DNA from: Marinospirillum minutulum DSM 6287
GTDB taxonomy: Bacteria > Pseudomonadota > Gammaproteobacteria > Pseudomonadales > Halomonadaceae
DNA length: 64,000 nucleotides
Assembly: GCF_000422325.1 (NCBI RefSeq)
Contig: NZ_AULO01000011.1
Span: 186,001-250,000, forward strand
Reading direction: 5' to 3'
Below, one piece after another: positions 28,506 through 38,336 of the stretch. The notes under the pieces are model-generated. The model was given only the letters and a program-made list of their open reading frames with translations. It did not search any database and was not told where the DNA came from. A program made the position numbers and the translations under genes. Within the stretch, counting starts at the first letter, position 1. The number at the start of each line of letters is the position of its first letter.

Positions 28506-29858
28506 TTGAGTCGAAATAATCAGTGGATGCAACGTGATTTAGCGGTTTTATGGCACCCTTGCACGCAAATGAAAGACCATGAAACCCTACCCCTAGTGCC
28601 TATTCGCAAAGGCCAAGGAATTTGGTTAGAAGATTTTGATGGCAAGCGTTATTTAGATGCGGTTAGCTCTTGGTGGACAAATATTTTTGGGCATTGTAAT
28701 CCGCGTATTAATGAACGCATTAAGCAGCAACTAGATGAGTTAGAGCATGTCATTCTAGGCGGGTTTAGCCATGCACCTGTGATTGAGCTTTCTGAACGCT
28801 TAGTGCAGCTAACGCCTAAGGGTTTAGACAAGGTTTTTTATGCTGACAATGGTTCTTCAGGCATAGAAGTGACTTTAAAAATGAGTCACCACTACTGGCA
28901 AAATATGGGGCAGCCTAAGAAAAAGCGTTTTGTGACTATTTCTAATGGCTATCATGGTGAAACGCTCGCAACTTTAGCCGTAGGTGATGTAGCCCTTTAT
29001 ACCCAAACTTATAAAGCTTTGCTGATGGATTGCATTAAAGTGCCCAGCCCTGATTGTTACCACCGCCCAGAAGGGGTGAGTTGGGAGGCTCATTCACGCA
29101 CTAGGTTTGAATACATGCGGCAAACACTAGAAGAAAACCACCAAGAAGTCGCCGCAGTTATTTTAGAGCCTTTGCTACAAGGCGCCGGTGGTATGCGTAT
29201 GTATCACCCTATTTATTTAACTTTATTGCGTGAAGCTTGTGATTATTATGGCGTGCATTTAATTCTTGATGAAATAGCTACTGGCTTTGGTCGAACGGGC
29301 AGCATGTTTGCTTGTGAGCAGGCAGGTATTACACCTGACTTTATGATTCTGTCTAAAGCTTTAACTGGTGGTTATTTGCCTATGGCAGCCATTTTAACTT
29401 CTAATCAGGTGTATGACGCTTTTTATGATGACTACGACACCTTACGCGCTTTTCTGCATTCACATACTTATACCGGCAACCCCTTAGCCTGTGCCGCAGC
29501 CTTGGCCACCCTAGATATTTTTGCTGAAGATAAGGTAATAGAAAAAAACCAACTGTTAGCATCTAAAATGGGAGAGGCAACAGAACACCTAAAAGACCAC
29601 CCTTATGTGGGTGAAGTAAGGCAAACGGGTATGGTGTTAGCAATTGAAATGGTTAAAGATAAAGCGACTAAAACACCTTTTGCTTGGCAAGAAAGGCGCG
29701 GCTTGCAAGTGTATAAACATGCTATGCAGCAAGGTGCGCTTTTACGGCCTTTAGGCAATGTAGTGTATTTTTTGCCGCCTTATATTATTACGCCTGAGCA
29801 AATTAGCTGGCTAGCTAAGGTGGCAACCGAGGGCATAGATTTAGCAACCCAAGGTTAA
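28506..29858 (+). CDS. bioA: Adenosylmethionine-8-amino-7-oxononanoate aminotransferase
   Basis: Transfers the amino group of SAM to KAPA, forming DAPA. Class III aminotransferase with [49 protein letters not shown] and the PLP lysine in [13 protein letters not shown]. The best start is TTG 28506, with GGAG six bases upstream; a TTG four codons earlier overlaps that site. 450 aa. Its stop is 1 bp from the stop of the convergent HDOD-GGDEF gene. Confidence 0.95.
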   Translation: MSRNNQWMQRDLAVLWHPCTQMKDHETLPLVPIRKGQGIWLEDFDGKRYLDAVSSWWTNIFGHCNPRINERIKQQLDELEHVILGGFSHAPVIELSERLVQLTPKGLDKVFYADNGSSGIEVTLKMSHHYWQNMGQPKKKRFVTISNGYHGETLATLAVGDVALYTQTYKALLMDCIKVPSPDCYHRPEGVSWEAHSRTRFEYMRQTLEENHQEVAAVILEPLLQGAGGMRMYHPIYLTLLREACDYYGVHLILDEIATGFGRTGSMFACEQAGITPDFMILSKALTGGYLPMAAILTSNQVYDAFYDDYDTLRAFLHSHTYTGNPLACAAALATLDIFAEDKVIEKNQLLASKMGEATEHLKDHPYVGEVRQTGMVLAIEMVKDKATKTPFAWQERRGLQVYKHAMQQGALLRPLGNVVYFLPPYIITPEQISWLAKVATEGIDLATQG

Positions 29859-29859
29859 C

Positions 29860-31425
29860 CTAAGGTTTAGTGCTGCTTATATCTTGGAAACCCTTGCTGG
29901 TATAAAGCAGTATGCGGTTACGACCCGTACGTTTAGCGCTATACATAGCTTGGTCGGCTGCTTTAACTAGGCTATCAGCATCTTCAAATTGTTGATCTGG
30001 GTTGTTTGGCTCTCTTAAGTCATGTACTGCTAGTCCCATAGAAGCTGAGATATAAATGTCTTCTTTGTTATGGCTAAGGAGCGGTGTAATTGCTAGGTGT
30101 TCTTGTAGCCGTTTAGCAAAGATAAGGGCTTTTTCTTGGCTATAGCCTGGCATAAGTACCACAAACTCTTCACCACCATAACGCCCAGCCATACAGCCAA
30201 CATCAAGCTCTTGTTCAAGTGTTGAAGCAAAAGCGCGTAGCGCGGCATCGCCTAAGGCATGGCCATACTGGTCATTAATGGTTTTGAAAAAGTCTAAATC
30301 TATAAAAACAACAGCTAAGCAGTTATCTATGCTTGGCATAGTGGCAAAGTATTTGTTTAGTTTCTTTTCAGTAAATTGACGGTTAAAAATACCAGTTAAA
30401 GGGTCTTTCTTTAATTGCTCTTTTAGCTTTTCTGAATTTTTACGTAATTCATCAATTTCACGCTGCTGCTTTTCTAGTTTTTGCATCATGCGTAGATTAC
30501 GCTCAACCAAAAGCTGTTTAGCTTCTTGTAATAGGTTATAAGTGTCTATCTTGGCTGGTGCGCTTATTTCAAATAACTTAGTAACTTCGGGTAGCTTATC
30601 TTGAATACCTAGGAGTAGGTGACTAAATTGCTGTTCGTCCATACCTAGATAGTCTTGGCTAGCCTGGTAAGCCAGGGTCATGGCCATTTCTTGGTTATCA
30701 GACACCCAAGGGTCAGCTAGTAGTCCTGACAAGGCTAAAACTTTTTCTGTCGTAGCGCTTGCTGGTATTTTTTTTGCCATTTGATGGCTAGAGGCGATAA
30801 GCCGAGTGTATTTTTCGGGTAGTCCCCAGAGTGTACCTAACCAGTAGCCAACATGAAGATGGCAGGTGCCGTATTCTCTTTCTTCAAAGGAAGCCAGTTG
30901 ACGGTGTGAACGGGAGCTGTGGAAAATTACACCATAAATATCAGGGTCTAGCTCGTTTAATGCCAGCATTCCTATGTCTTGAATTATGGCGGCTAGGAAG
31001 GTGGTTTCTACATCAAATTTAAGGTTTAGTTGTTTTTTTACTTCTCTAACAACCATGCCACTAATAACAGAACGCTTCCAGAAGGTGTCTAAACACATGC
31101 CATTTCTTTTTTGTTTAGAGTGGCGTGTAAGCCCAAAGCTTAGTGCTAGAGAAAGCGCTGAGTCCATACCCATTCGATTAATGGCATGTTGTAGGCTGCT
31201 GTGTTCATCACTACCATAAAATACCGAGTTGGCTGCCGATAAAATTTTAGCGCTAAGGGAGGGGTCACTGGCGATAAGTTCTGCTAAATCGCTTGTGCCA
31301 GCACTAGGTGAGCGTGCCAGCTCAATTATTTTAAGTGCAATAATGGGTAGCGATGGTAGGGTTTTACAACCCTTAAGCTTTTCTAATAAGGCGTCTGGCA
31401 TAACAGGCGCAGTAAATTCTGGCAT
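29860..31425 (-). CDS. HDOD-GGDEF diguanylate cyclase
   Basis: Cytoplasmic signalling protein. The HDOD domain (about residues 15-210) contains LPSLPIIALKIIELA and IASDPSLSAKILSAANS; a coiled-coil (about 290-345) joins it to a GGDEF domain (345-515) with DPLTGIFNRQFTEK and RYGGEEFVVLMP. Intact GGEEF suggests c-di-GMP synthesis. No membrane helix. The input sensed by HDOD is unknown. 521 aa, monocistronic. Confidence 0.92.
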   Translation of the reverse strand: MPEFTAPVMPDALLEKLKGCKTLPSLPIIALKIIELARSPSAGTSDLAELIASDPSLSAKILSAANSVFYGSDEHSSLQHAINRMGMDSALSLALSFGLTRHSKQKRNGMCLDTFWKRSVISGMVVREVKKQLNLKFDVETTFLAAIIQDIGMLALNELDPDIYGVIFHSSRSHRQLASFEEREYGTCHLHVGYWLGTLWGLPEKYTRLIASSHQMAKKIPASATTEKVLALSGLLADPWVSDNQEMAMTLAYQASQDYLGMDEQQFSHLLLGIQDKLPEVTKLFEISAPAKIDTYNLLQEAKQLLVERNLRMMQKLEKQQREIDELRKNSEKLKEQLKKDPLTGIFNRQFTEKKLNKYFATMPSIDNCLAVVFIDLDFFKTINDQYGHALGDAALRAFASTLEQELDVGCMAGRYGGEEFVVLMPGYSQEKALIFAKRLQEHLAITPLLSHNKEDIYISASMGLAVHDLREPNNPDQQFEDADSLVKAADQAMYSAKRTGRNRILLYTSKGFQDISSTKP

Positions 31426-31508
31426 TCAATGTATCCTGAATAGCTAAGATCCTTTAGTGTTCACTATACAGCACCCAGCCAACCCTGCAAAAGTTAGCTA
31501 GGTTATTT

Positions 31509-32432
31509 TTACATTTTTTGCAAAGCTTCTATATGACGATGCACAGAGCGGGCTAAAGAATTCAAATCATAACCACCTTCAAGCACTGAAACCAAGCGTC
31601 CATCACACTGACTTTTTGCTTGATCCATTAAAAAGTTGGTAATCCAGTGGTAGTCATCGTCTTCTAAATTAAGTTCACCCATAGGGTCTTCGCGGTGGGC
31701 ATCAAACCCAGCTGAAACAAGAATAAGCTGTGGCTTGAACTTTTGTATTGCTGGTAACCAACTGGCTTCAATAGCACGACGAAATTCTAAACTGCCAGAA
31801 TGGGCATCTAGCGGTGTATTTACGATATTTTCCCATTCGGTTTCAGCATAGCGCCAAGGGTAGAAGGGGTGCTGGAAGCTGGAGCAAACAAGTACACGCG
31901 GGTCATTACGAAAAACATCCACTGTGCCATTGCCGTGATGAACGTCGAAATCAAAAATAGCGACTCTATCTAACTTGTGATGCTCTAAGGCATGAAGTGC
32001 GCCAACAGCCACATTGTTATAAAAGCAAAACCCCATGCTTTCTACCCGCTCAGCATGGTGACCGGGTGGGCGAACCGCACAAAAAACGTTATCTGCTTGG
32101 TTTTTGAATATTTGATCGACACCACGCACCACGGCACCCGCAGCATAGGAGGCTGCTTCTAAAGACCTAGGTGCAAGTAGGGTTTCATCTTCAATGCTAG
32201 TGAAACCTTCTTCTGGTAGGCTGAGCTGCAAAGAACGCACGTGGGCTTTGGGGTGAGCACGAAATAGCTGCTCGTCAGTCACTGGGCGTGCCTTATACTG
32301 CATGAGCTGGTTCATTAAGCCACTAAGCTTTAGCTGCTCAATAATTGCATTTAGGCGCATCGGATTCTCTGGGTGCCAAGGCCCCATATCATGAAGTGCG
32401 CAGTCTTCGTGAGTGATAAACGATGTAATCAT
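31509..32432 (-). CDS. Histone-deacetylase-superfamily (acetylpolyamine/acetoin-utilisation type) deacetylase
   Basis: Zn-dependent deacetylase fold, 307 aa. All catalytic motifs are present: HPENPMRL, RPPGHHAE (the His pair), IFDFDVHHGNGT (metal Asp and His), SAGFDAHREDP and LEGGYDL. Bacterial members act on acetylpolyamines, small acetylated compounds or lysine residues. It is divergent, 124 bp apart, from a Pat-type acetyltransferase, which suggests, without proving, opposing roles in acetylation. Confidence 0.9.
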   Translation of the reverse strand: MITSFITHEDCALHDMGPWHPENPMRLNAIIEQLKLSGLMNQLMQYKARPVTDEQLFRAHPKAHVRSLQLSLPEEGFTSIEDETLLAPRSLEAASYAAGAVVRGVDQIFKNQADNVFCAVRPPGHHAERVESMGFCFYNNVAVGALHALEHHKLDRVAIFDFDVHHGNGTVDVFRNDPRVLVCSSFQHPFYPWRYAETEWENIVNTPLDAHSGSLEFRRAIEASWLPAIQKFKPQLILVSAGFDAHREDPMGELNLEDDDYHWITNFLMDQAKSQCDGRLVSVLEGGYDLNSLARSVHRHIEALQKM

Positions 32433-32556
32433 GTTAAGGTCCGTTTAAGTTTAGATAGAGTGTAATCTTGTTGCGGATTAATGGATACTGGGCAAACGTC
32501 GCAAGGTTTGCAAGAATATTAAGTAGATTAAACCAATTCAAGCATGGAGGTTATAG

Positions 32557-35286
32557 ATGAGCACACGTTTTTTAAGGTATTTCTTTGAGCCAAAAAGCCT
32601 AGTGGTTCTAGGTGCTTCAGAAAAAAACTTTAGCCTGGGTGGGCAGGTTGTAGCTAACATGCTTGATGCCAAGTTCCCTGGCGATATTTGGGTAGTAAAC
32701 CCTAAGCCCTATGAAACAGTGCATGGTTGCCCCTGTTTTGATGAAATTACTGAACTACCCAAAATACCCGATTTAGCCGTTGTTTGCTCACCGGCTGCAA
32801 CTGCCCCCGATGTTGTTGCTGAACTGGGGCGGTTTGGCGTGAAAGCGGCTTTGGTTTTAACGTCTAACCAAGGTCACCGCCAAACTAACTATAAAGCACG
32901 TTTGTTAGAAGCGGCTCAATCATCCGGTATTCGTGTTATGGGGCCTGAGTGCATGGGTATTCTGGTTCCATCACGCAAGCTCAACGCTAGTTATGCGCCA
33001 CAAAACATTAAGCCGGGTAAAGTTGCCTATATCGGTCAATCTGGCATGTTAGGCAATGCCATTATTGATTGGGCTAATGGGCGGGGTATTGGGTTTTCGC
33101 ACCTGATTACCCTAGGTGATAGCGTTGACGTGCGTTTAGCTGACGTTATTGATTACGTTAATCGTTATTCTGGTGCACAAGCTATACTGCTGCACTTAGA
33201 AGACGTGCCCGATTCCCGCCATTTTATGACGGCAGTTCGTGAAGCTTCGCGTAACAAGCTGGTCCTAGTTATTAAATCGGGCCGAACCATGGAGGCTCAG
33301 GGCGACCCGGATGTTTTTACTCCTGGATTAATCAACCGCGACCCTATCTATAACGCTGCTTTTTCTCGTGCGGGTATGGTACGAGTTGATAATAGCGAAG
33401 AACTTTTTGATGCCCTAGAAACACTCACCCGCATGAGGCCTGTAAGGGGCGGGCGCTTGGCAATTATTAGTAATGGGTTAGGGCCAAGCATGTTGGCGGT
33501 TGACCGTTTAATTCACCAAGGTGGTAATTTGGCTGAACTAACAGAGGAAACCCAAGCAAAGTTACAAGACTGGCTGCCCAGTGACCGTGAGCGGGTAAAC
33601 CCTTTAGATATAGGGGGTGGGGCAACACCACAAATGTTTGTAGAAGCAGTGCAAATGGTAACGGAAGACCCCGGCGTTGATGCAGTGCTGGTTGTTCATG
33701 CTCCAACACGTTTAGCACCAAGCAAATCAACTGCCTTGGCTTTAATTGCTAATAAAAAACTATTCAAGCGCAACCTCTTAACTAGCTGGATGGGTTTAGA
33801 ACATGCTATTCCTGCCCGCCATGAATTTAATTTAGCTGGTATACCAACCTACATTTCACCTGAAAAAGCCGTTCAGGCTTTTATGCACCTAGTGAACTAT
33901 CAGCGTAACCAGCAGCTTTTACAAGAAACGCCGCCTAGCCTACCTTTTGAAACCACACAAGATTCAAGAAAGGAAGTACGTGACCTGCTAGAGGCAGTTG
34001 CAGCTGAAGGGCGTGATCATTTAAGTCACGAAGAAACTCATCGGCTTTTAACTGCCTATGGTATTGAAGTTGCGCCTGTGCTTTATCCTAAGTCGCTTGA
34101 CGAAGCAGCGGCTATGTCTGCACGTTTTCCAGGGCCTAAGGCATTAAAAATTAACCATAGCGCTAATTCTTACCCTTTTGTTTACCGTAAGCACCCACAC
34201 AGATTTTCTTCTGGCCTGTTACAAGATTTAGAAACCGAAGACGATGTGCGTAATGCAGCCAAGCGGCTAGTAGATAAAGTAGAAGAAAAGTTCCCAACAA
34301 GTAAGTTTCATTCTTTTGTGCTACAGCCGATGCAACGTGGTAAGCATTCGATGCAGCTTAACTTAGGCATTACCCGTGACCCACTTTTTGGCCCTATTAT
34401 TCTTTTTGGAATAGGCGGTTACAAGGTCAATATTCTTGTTGATCGCCAAGTTGCCTTGCCGCCTTTAAATATGAGCTTGGCTAAAGACCTAGTGATGCGT
34501 AGCCATGCAGGGCAGCTAATAAAAGAGCATAGCAATGATCCAAAAGATGATTTAGAAAGGGTCTGTGTTTTATTGGTTAAGCTTTCACAGCTTTGTTCAG
34601 ATATGCCGTTAATTAAAGGCTTAGAAATTAATCCTCTACTACTTAACAGCCAAGAAATGTTCGCCATAGATGTACAGTGCGACTTAGGTGCACCTGCCTA
34701 TCATGCCATTATGCCTTACCCAGAAGACCTGCGAAAACTTGCAGAGCTTAAAGATGGTAGAGCAGTAGAAGTTCGGCCCATTCGTGGTGAAGATGCCGTT
34801 GCTTTATTGCGTTTTCATAGCCGTTTATCAGAAGAAAGCATACGTTTCCGTTATTTTCACAACAAGGCTGACTTAACCAAGCGAGACTTATCTTTACTTA
34901 CCCAAATTAATTATGACCGCCAGATGGCATTTATAGCAGAAGAATTGAAGGAAGATGGTAGCCGTGAAATTCTTGGCGTATCAAGAATTTGGACAGACCC
35001 AGATAACATTCGTACCGAGTTCTCGGTCATTATTCGTGATGACTTACAAGGTTTAGGTTTAGGCTCATTACTGATGAATGCCATAATTGACTATTCTCGC
35101 AGCGTTGGTACTTTGGAAATGATTGGTAAAATAATGGTAGAAAACCACCCCATGCGGGGGCTAATGAAGTACCTAGGCTTTAAAGCAACTTACAATATGG
35201 AAGAGCAGGTTATTGATGCAGTACTACCACTCAATGAACCAACAACTGAGTGGCAGCAACACCGATTAAATAATGCTATAGATTAA
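32557..35286 (+). CDS. Pat/YfiQ-type acyltransferase: ADP-forming acyl-CoA synthetase-like + GNAT
   Basis: A 909-aa fusion protein. The first 450 residues form the CoA-binding and ligase regions of ADP-forming acyl-CoA synthetases (FEPKSLVVLGASEKNFS; IGQSGMLGNAIIDWA). An ATP-grasp-like region covers about 480-715 and a C-terminal GNAT domain covers about 740-895, with acetyl-CoA motif DLQGLGLGSLLM. The order matches protein lysine acetyltransferase Pat/YfiQ, which acetylates metabolic enzymes such as acetyl-CoA synthetase. AGG lies before the ATG. It converges on pdxH. Confidence 0.9.
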   Translation: MSTRFLRYFFEPKSLVVLGASEKNFSLGGQVVANMLDAKFPGDIWVVNPKPYETVHGCPCFDEITELPKIPDLAVVCSPAATAPDVVAELGRFGVKAALVLTSNQGHRQTNYKARLLEAAQSSGIRVMGPECMGILVPSRKLNASYAPQNIKPGKVAYIGQSGMLGNAIIDWANGRGIGFSHLITLGDSVDVRLADVIDYVNRYSGAQAILLHLEDVPDSRHFMTAVREASRNKLVLVIKSGRTMEAQGDPDVFTPGLINRDPIYNAAFSRAGMVRVDNSEELFDALETLTRMRPVRGGRLAIISNGLGPSMLAVDRLIHQGGNLAELTEETQAKLQDWLPSDRERVNPLDIGGGATPQMFVEAVQMVTEDPGVDAVLVVHAPTRLAPSKSTALALIANKKLFKRNLLTSWMGLEHAIPARHEFNLAGIPTYISPEKAVQAFMHLVNYQRNQQLLQETPPSLPFETTQDSRKEVRDLLEAVAAEGRDHLSHEETHRLLTAYGIEVAPVLYPKSLDEAAAMSARFPGPKALKINHSANSYPFVYRKHPHRFSSGLLQDLETEDDVRNAAKRLVDKVEEKFPTSKFHSFVLQPMQRGKHSMQLNLGITRDPLFGPIILFGIGGYKVNILVDRQVALPPLNMSLAKDLVMRSHAGQLIKEHSNDPKDDLERVCVLLVKLSQLCSDMPLIKGLEINPLLLNSQEMFAIDVQCDLGAPAYHAIMPYPEDLRKLAELKDGRAVEVRPIRGEDAVALLRFHSRLSEESIRFRYFHNKADLTKRDLSLLTQINYDRQMAFIAEELKEDGSREILGVSRIWTDPDNIRTEFSVIIRDDLQGLGLGSLLMNAIIDYSRSVGTLEMIGKIMVENHPMRGLMKYLGFKATYNMEEQVIDAVLPLNEPTTEWQQHRLNNAID

Positions 35287-35298
35287 TTAGACACAGGG

Positions 35299-35952
35299 CT
35301 AGGGAGAAAGCCGCTCTCTAGTCCACTGCTGGTCTTCTGTATTTAACTTGAAGCGAAGACGATCATGAAGGCGGCTAGGTTGACCTTGCCAAAACTCTAT
35401 ACTGGTAGGAATAACCTGATAGCCACCCCAGTGAGGAGGGCGAGGTAAAATATCGATGCCTGCATATTGTTCAGTAATTATCGCCTCACGTTCATTTAAC
35501 GCTTCGCGACCTGTAATTACTTGGCTTTGTTCCGAAACCCAAGCGCCAAGTTGGCTTTCGCGAGGGCGGCTAGTGTAGTAGTGATCAGACTCTTCTTCAC
35601 TTAATTTTTGCACATAACCTTCAACCCTTACTTGGCGTTCTAAGAGTTCCCACCAAAAAAGTAGCGAGCAGCGTGGGTTGTTTTTAAGTTCTTCGCCTTT
35701 GTCGCTTGTATAGTTGGTGTAAAATACCCAGCCCAGCTCTTTAGAAAAACCTTTTAAGAGCACAATGCGGGCTTTAGGCTGACCTGCTGCATCTACGGTT
35801 GCTAGGGTCATAGCATTAGGGTCAAGCGTTTCTGTTTTAGCTGCTTCAGCCATCCAACGGTTAAATAAAGCAAAAGGACAGGGTCCGGCGTTTGCTTCTG
35901 CTAGGTCATTGGCCTTATAAACACGCCGCATGTCTGCTAATTCGCGATTCAT
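35299..35952 (-). CDS. pdxH: Pyridoxine/pyridoxamine 5'-phosphate oxidase
   Basis: FMN enzyme oxidising PNP or PMP to PLP. The start MNRELADMRRVY (ATG 35952) has AGAGGA upstream; 15 extra codons of open frame are unsupported. Motifs: RIVLLKGF, FYTNYTSDKG, LLFWWELLERQVRVEG, SRPRESQLGAWVSEQS and the C-terminal FWQGQPSRLHDRLRF. 217 aa, equal to the usual 218. The PLP made here feeds alr, bioA, bioF and ectB. Confidence 0.96.
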   Translation of the reverse strand: MNRELADMRRVYKANDLAEANAGPCPFALFNRWMAEAAKTETLDPNAMTLATVDAAGQPKARIVLLKGFSKELGWVFYTNYTSDKGEELKNNPRCSLLFWWELLERQVRVEGYVQKLSEEESDHYYTSRPRESQLGAWVSEQSQVITGREALNEREAIITEQYAGIDILPRPPHWGGYQVIPTSIEFWQGQPSRLHDRLRFKLNTEDQQWTRERLSP

Positions 35953-36020
35953 CTTGCTATCCTCTTGCAGTAAAGTAAAACTAGTTAACAACCTCAACTT
36001 AATTTAGGAGCTTCTTATTA

Positions 36021-36710
36021 ATGACACCACCTAATACCAACCAGAATATCAAAGTATGGGACTGGTCTATACGAGTTTTTCATTGGTCTTTACCCTTACT
36101 GATATTTTTACTTTGGTTTTCACAAGATCAAGGGGAAATGGCACGTCATTTTCTTTTTGGTCAAATCTTACTAGCTATGCTGGTTTATCGCGTTATCTGG
36201 GGTTTTATAGGTACACCCTATGCAAGGTTCAAGCATTTTTTGTATGGACCTAAAGCTTTCTTAGCTTATTTTAAGCATTTTTTTTCTAGCAATAAACCTC
36301 GCTACTTAAGCCATAACCCTATGGGTGGCTTTATGGTTTTAGTGTTAATGGGTGGTGTCATCTTTCAGCTAGTGACAGGCCTTTTTACTACCGATGATAT
36401 TTTTACCTTTGGGCCTTTGTATGAAACAGTCAGCCGTTCTACTTCTGCTTGGATGTCGCGCTGGCACTATTTGTTTTTTGATTGGTTGCTGATACTCATT
36501 GGCTTACATCTAGCCGCTATTTTGTTATACAAAATACGGGGTGAAGGCTTGGTTAAGGCTATGTTTAGTGGCAAAAAAGCAGCCTCTGAGCAGGATCAAG
36601 ACCAGTTAGCTGCGAATGCAATGCAAAGCTTCCCTTGGTTACGTTTTGTCTTGGCTGTTGCCCTTACTTTGCTGGTTGTTTTTATTGTTTTCCATGTAGA
36701 TTACGCATAA
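36021..36710 (+). CDS. Cytochrome b561-family membrane protein
   Basis: Di-haem membrane cytochrome b of the Ni-Fe-hydrogenase b-subunit/b561 type, 229 aa, with four or five helices. Likely haem ligands are the His in VFHWSLPL, HFLFGQ, SRWHYLFFDW and GLHLAAI. Such proteins pass electrons between quinol and periplasmic partners. It is convergent with a cytochrome c' gene, a pairing that hints at a shared electron route; direct evidence is lacking. Confidence 0.87.
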   Translation: MTPPNTNQNIKVWDWSIRVFHWSLPLLIFLLWFSQDQGEMARHFLFGQILLAMLVYRVIWGFIGTPYARFKHFLYGPKAFLAYFKHFFSSNKPRYLSHNPMGGFMVLVLMGGVIFQLVTGLFTTDDIFTFGPLYETVSRSTSAWMSRWHYLFFDWLLILIGLHLAAILLYKIRGEGLVKAMFSGKKAASEQDQDQLAANAMQSFPWLRFVLAVALTLLVVFIVFHVDYA

Positions 36711-36745
36711 AAAAAGCCCCAAGTGGTTCTAAACCACTTGGGGCT
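36711..36745 (-). terminator. Rho-independent terminator of the cytochrome c' gene
   Basis: 12-bp stem AGCCCCAAGTGG/CCACTTGGGGCT with a 7-nt loop. Minus-strand T run follows from the plus-strand A tract at 36709-36715. The plus side has no T run, although the stem could also pause cytochrome b561 transcription. Confidence 0.88.
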
Positions 36746-36761
36746 GAGTGTAAGCTAAGTA

Positions 36762-37223
36762 TTATTTAGCGCGGTAGTCATCGTGACAACCTTTACAGCC
36801 TTGCAAAACAGCACCAACTAGCGGACGGGCACTTTTTGCATCAAAACCAGGCTTGCCAGATGCTTCTATTAATTCACCTAGTGCCTTACCAAAAGTTTGA
36901 CCTTTAGATTGGAAGTCTTCCATGTTGCTCCAAGCCGCAGCTTTTAGCTTAGACTCTTTAACATCGCGGGTAGCTGGGAAATAGGTATCACCCAACATAG
37001 GTGCAATTTTACCTAGGTTGTTTGCACGCTTATTAATCTCAGCAGCATCAAAAGGAATTTTACCTTGTACCATGCCGCCCATTACACCGGCTTGTGCTGA
37101 AAAAACTTGATAAATTGCTTGGCGGTACTTAACAGCATCTTCAGCTTTGAATAAATCTGCCGACTGTACACCAGTGCTGCCTAAAAAAGTCAGTGCGACT
37201 AGGGCGATTGCTTTCTTGAACAT
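36762..37223 (-). CDS. Cytochrome c'
   Basis: Periplasmic monohaem protein of 153 aa with signal peptide ending near GVQSAD and a C-terminal haem motif CKGCHDDYR. The four-helix pattern and length match cytochrome c' more closely than the other copy at 20.7 kb. The family binds NO or CO and is linked to nitrosative stress protection. Transcribed alone, with its own terminator. Confidence 0.9.
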   Translation of the reverse strand: MFKKAIALVALTFLGSTGVQSADLFKAEDAVKYRQAIYQVFSAQAGVMGGMVQGKIPFDAAEINKRANNLGKIAPMLGDTYFPATRDVKESKLKAAAWSNMEDFQSKGQTFGKALGELIEASGKPGFDAKSARPLVGAVLQGCKGCHDDYRAK

Positions 37224-37553
37224 AGCGAGAACTCCATTTAATTATTGGGGTGGGTATTTATAAGTGGTTGCTTAAGGAAGGAGGAACTTTACAATAAAAC
37301 CTTGCTTTACGCAAAAGAATACCGTTAATAGCAGGTAAACACTTAAGAAAACGTAATAAGTATTTTTTAAGCACTTTTTACCTAAAAGCACCAAGCGTGT
37401 TTTTAAGTAAAAAAATATTATTGGCAGCAACAAAAGCCTTGTTTCTAGGGCTGTTCAAACGGTGTAAGACTGTTATTATAGGTCACTGCGACTTGATAGC
37501 TTGTCTTAGGATTAAGCAAATAACCGATGTAACTAAAACTTAAGGATCGCAAT
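37224..37553. other. Intergenic region between cytochrome c' and pomA, no gene seen
   Basis: About 330 bp of AT-rich DNA between divergent genes. It must hold both promoters. AAGGA lies seven bases before the pomA start. I find no convincing ORF, RNA structure or repeat; a flagellar sigma-28 box could not be identified with confidence. Confidence 0.6.
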
Positions 37554-38330
37554 ATGGATCTTGCTACACTACTTGGCCTGGTACTGGGATTTACGCTCAT
37601 CATCTTGGCTATCGTAACCAGTGCCGACCTAGGCTTGTTTCTCAGCCTTCCTAGTATTCTGATTGTAGTAGGTGGTACTTTTGCCGCAGCTCTAATCAAG
37701 TTTCGGGTACAAAGCTACTTAACAGGGATAAAAGAAGGGGTGTCTTCTGCCTTCTTCGATCGCAGTGACAATCCACGTGAAATTATTGCCCTAGCTAACC
37801 GTCTTTCGCGCATAGCGCGTCGTAATGGTCTTCTAGGCTTAGAAGATGAGCCAATCGACAACCCTTTTTTCCAAAAAGGGGTACAAATGTGTGTTGATGG
37901 TAGTGCGCCAGAGTTTATTCAAGAAGTACTCCAAAAAGAAATGCTGCTAACCATTGATAGAAAGTCGGTGGCCGAAAAGGTGTTTCGTGCTTTTGGTGAT
38001 CTAGCACCTGCCTTTGGTATGATAGGTACTCTTGTTGGTCTAATTGCCATGCTTAACAACCTAGATGACCCAACAAAGCTGGGGCCGGGTATGGCTTTAG
38101 CACTTATAACTACCCTCTATGGTTCAGTATTAGCTCAGCTCATTTTTATTCCTTTAGCCGACAAGCTAGAAATGAAAAACGATGAGTTAAGAAACAACAT
38201 GGCTCTCATTGTTGATTCAGTAATGGGTATTTACAACGGTATGAACCCACAAGTGCTTGATGAGCTACTTGAAACCTATCTACCTGAATATCAGCGTGGC
38301 GCCATGAACATGACTGAAGAAATAGAGTAG
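37554..38330 (+). CDS. pomA: Flagellar motor stator protein PomA (MotA family)
   Basis: Ion-channel subunit of the motor stator, 258 aa. Four membrane helices: about residues 5-22, 28-48, 150-170 and 180-205. The segment LAPAFGMIGTLVGLIAML plus MALALITTLYGSV holds the conserved prolines and threonine near the ion path. Length and the DPTKLGPGMA loop resemble Na-type PomA rather than the longer H-type MotA. AAGGA precedes the ATG. It is followed by pomB after 6 bp. Confidence 0.92.
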   Translation: MDLATLLGLVLGFTLIILAIVTSADLGLFLSLPSILIVVGGTFAAALIKFRVQSYLTGIKEGVSSAFFDRSDNPREIIALANRLSRIARRNGLLGLEDEPIDNPFFQKGVQMCVDGSAPEFIQEVLQKEMLLTIDRKSVAEKVFRAFGDLAPAFGMIGTLVGLIAMLNNLDDPTKLGPGMALALITTLYGSVLAQLIFIPLADKLEMKNDELRNNMALIVDSVMGIYNGMNPQVLDELLETYLPEYQRGAMNMTEEIE

Positions 38331-38336
38331 CTATTT

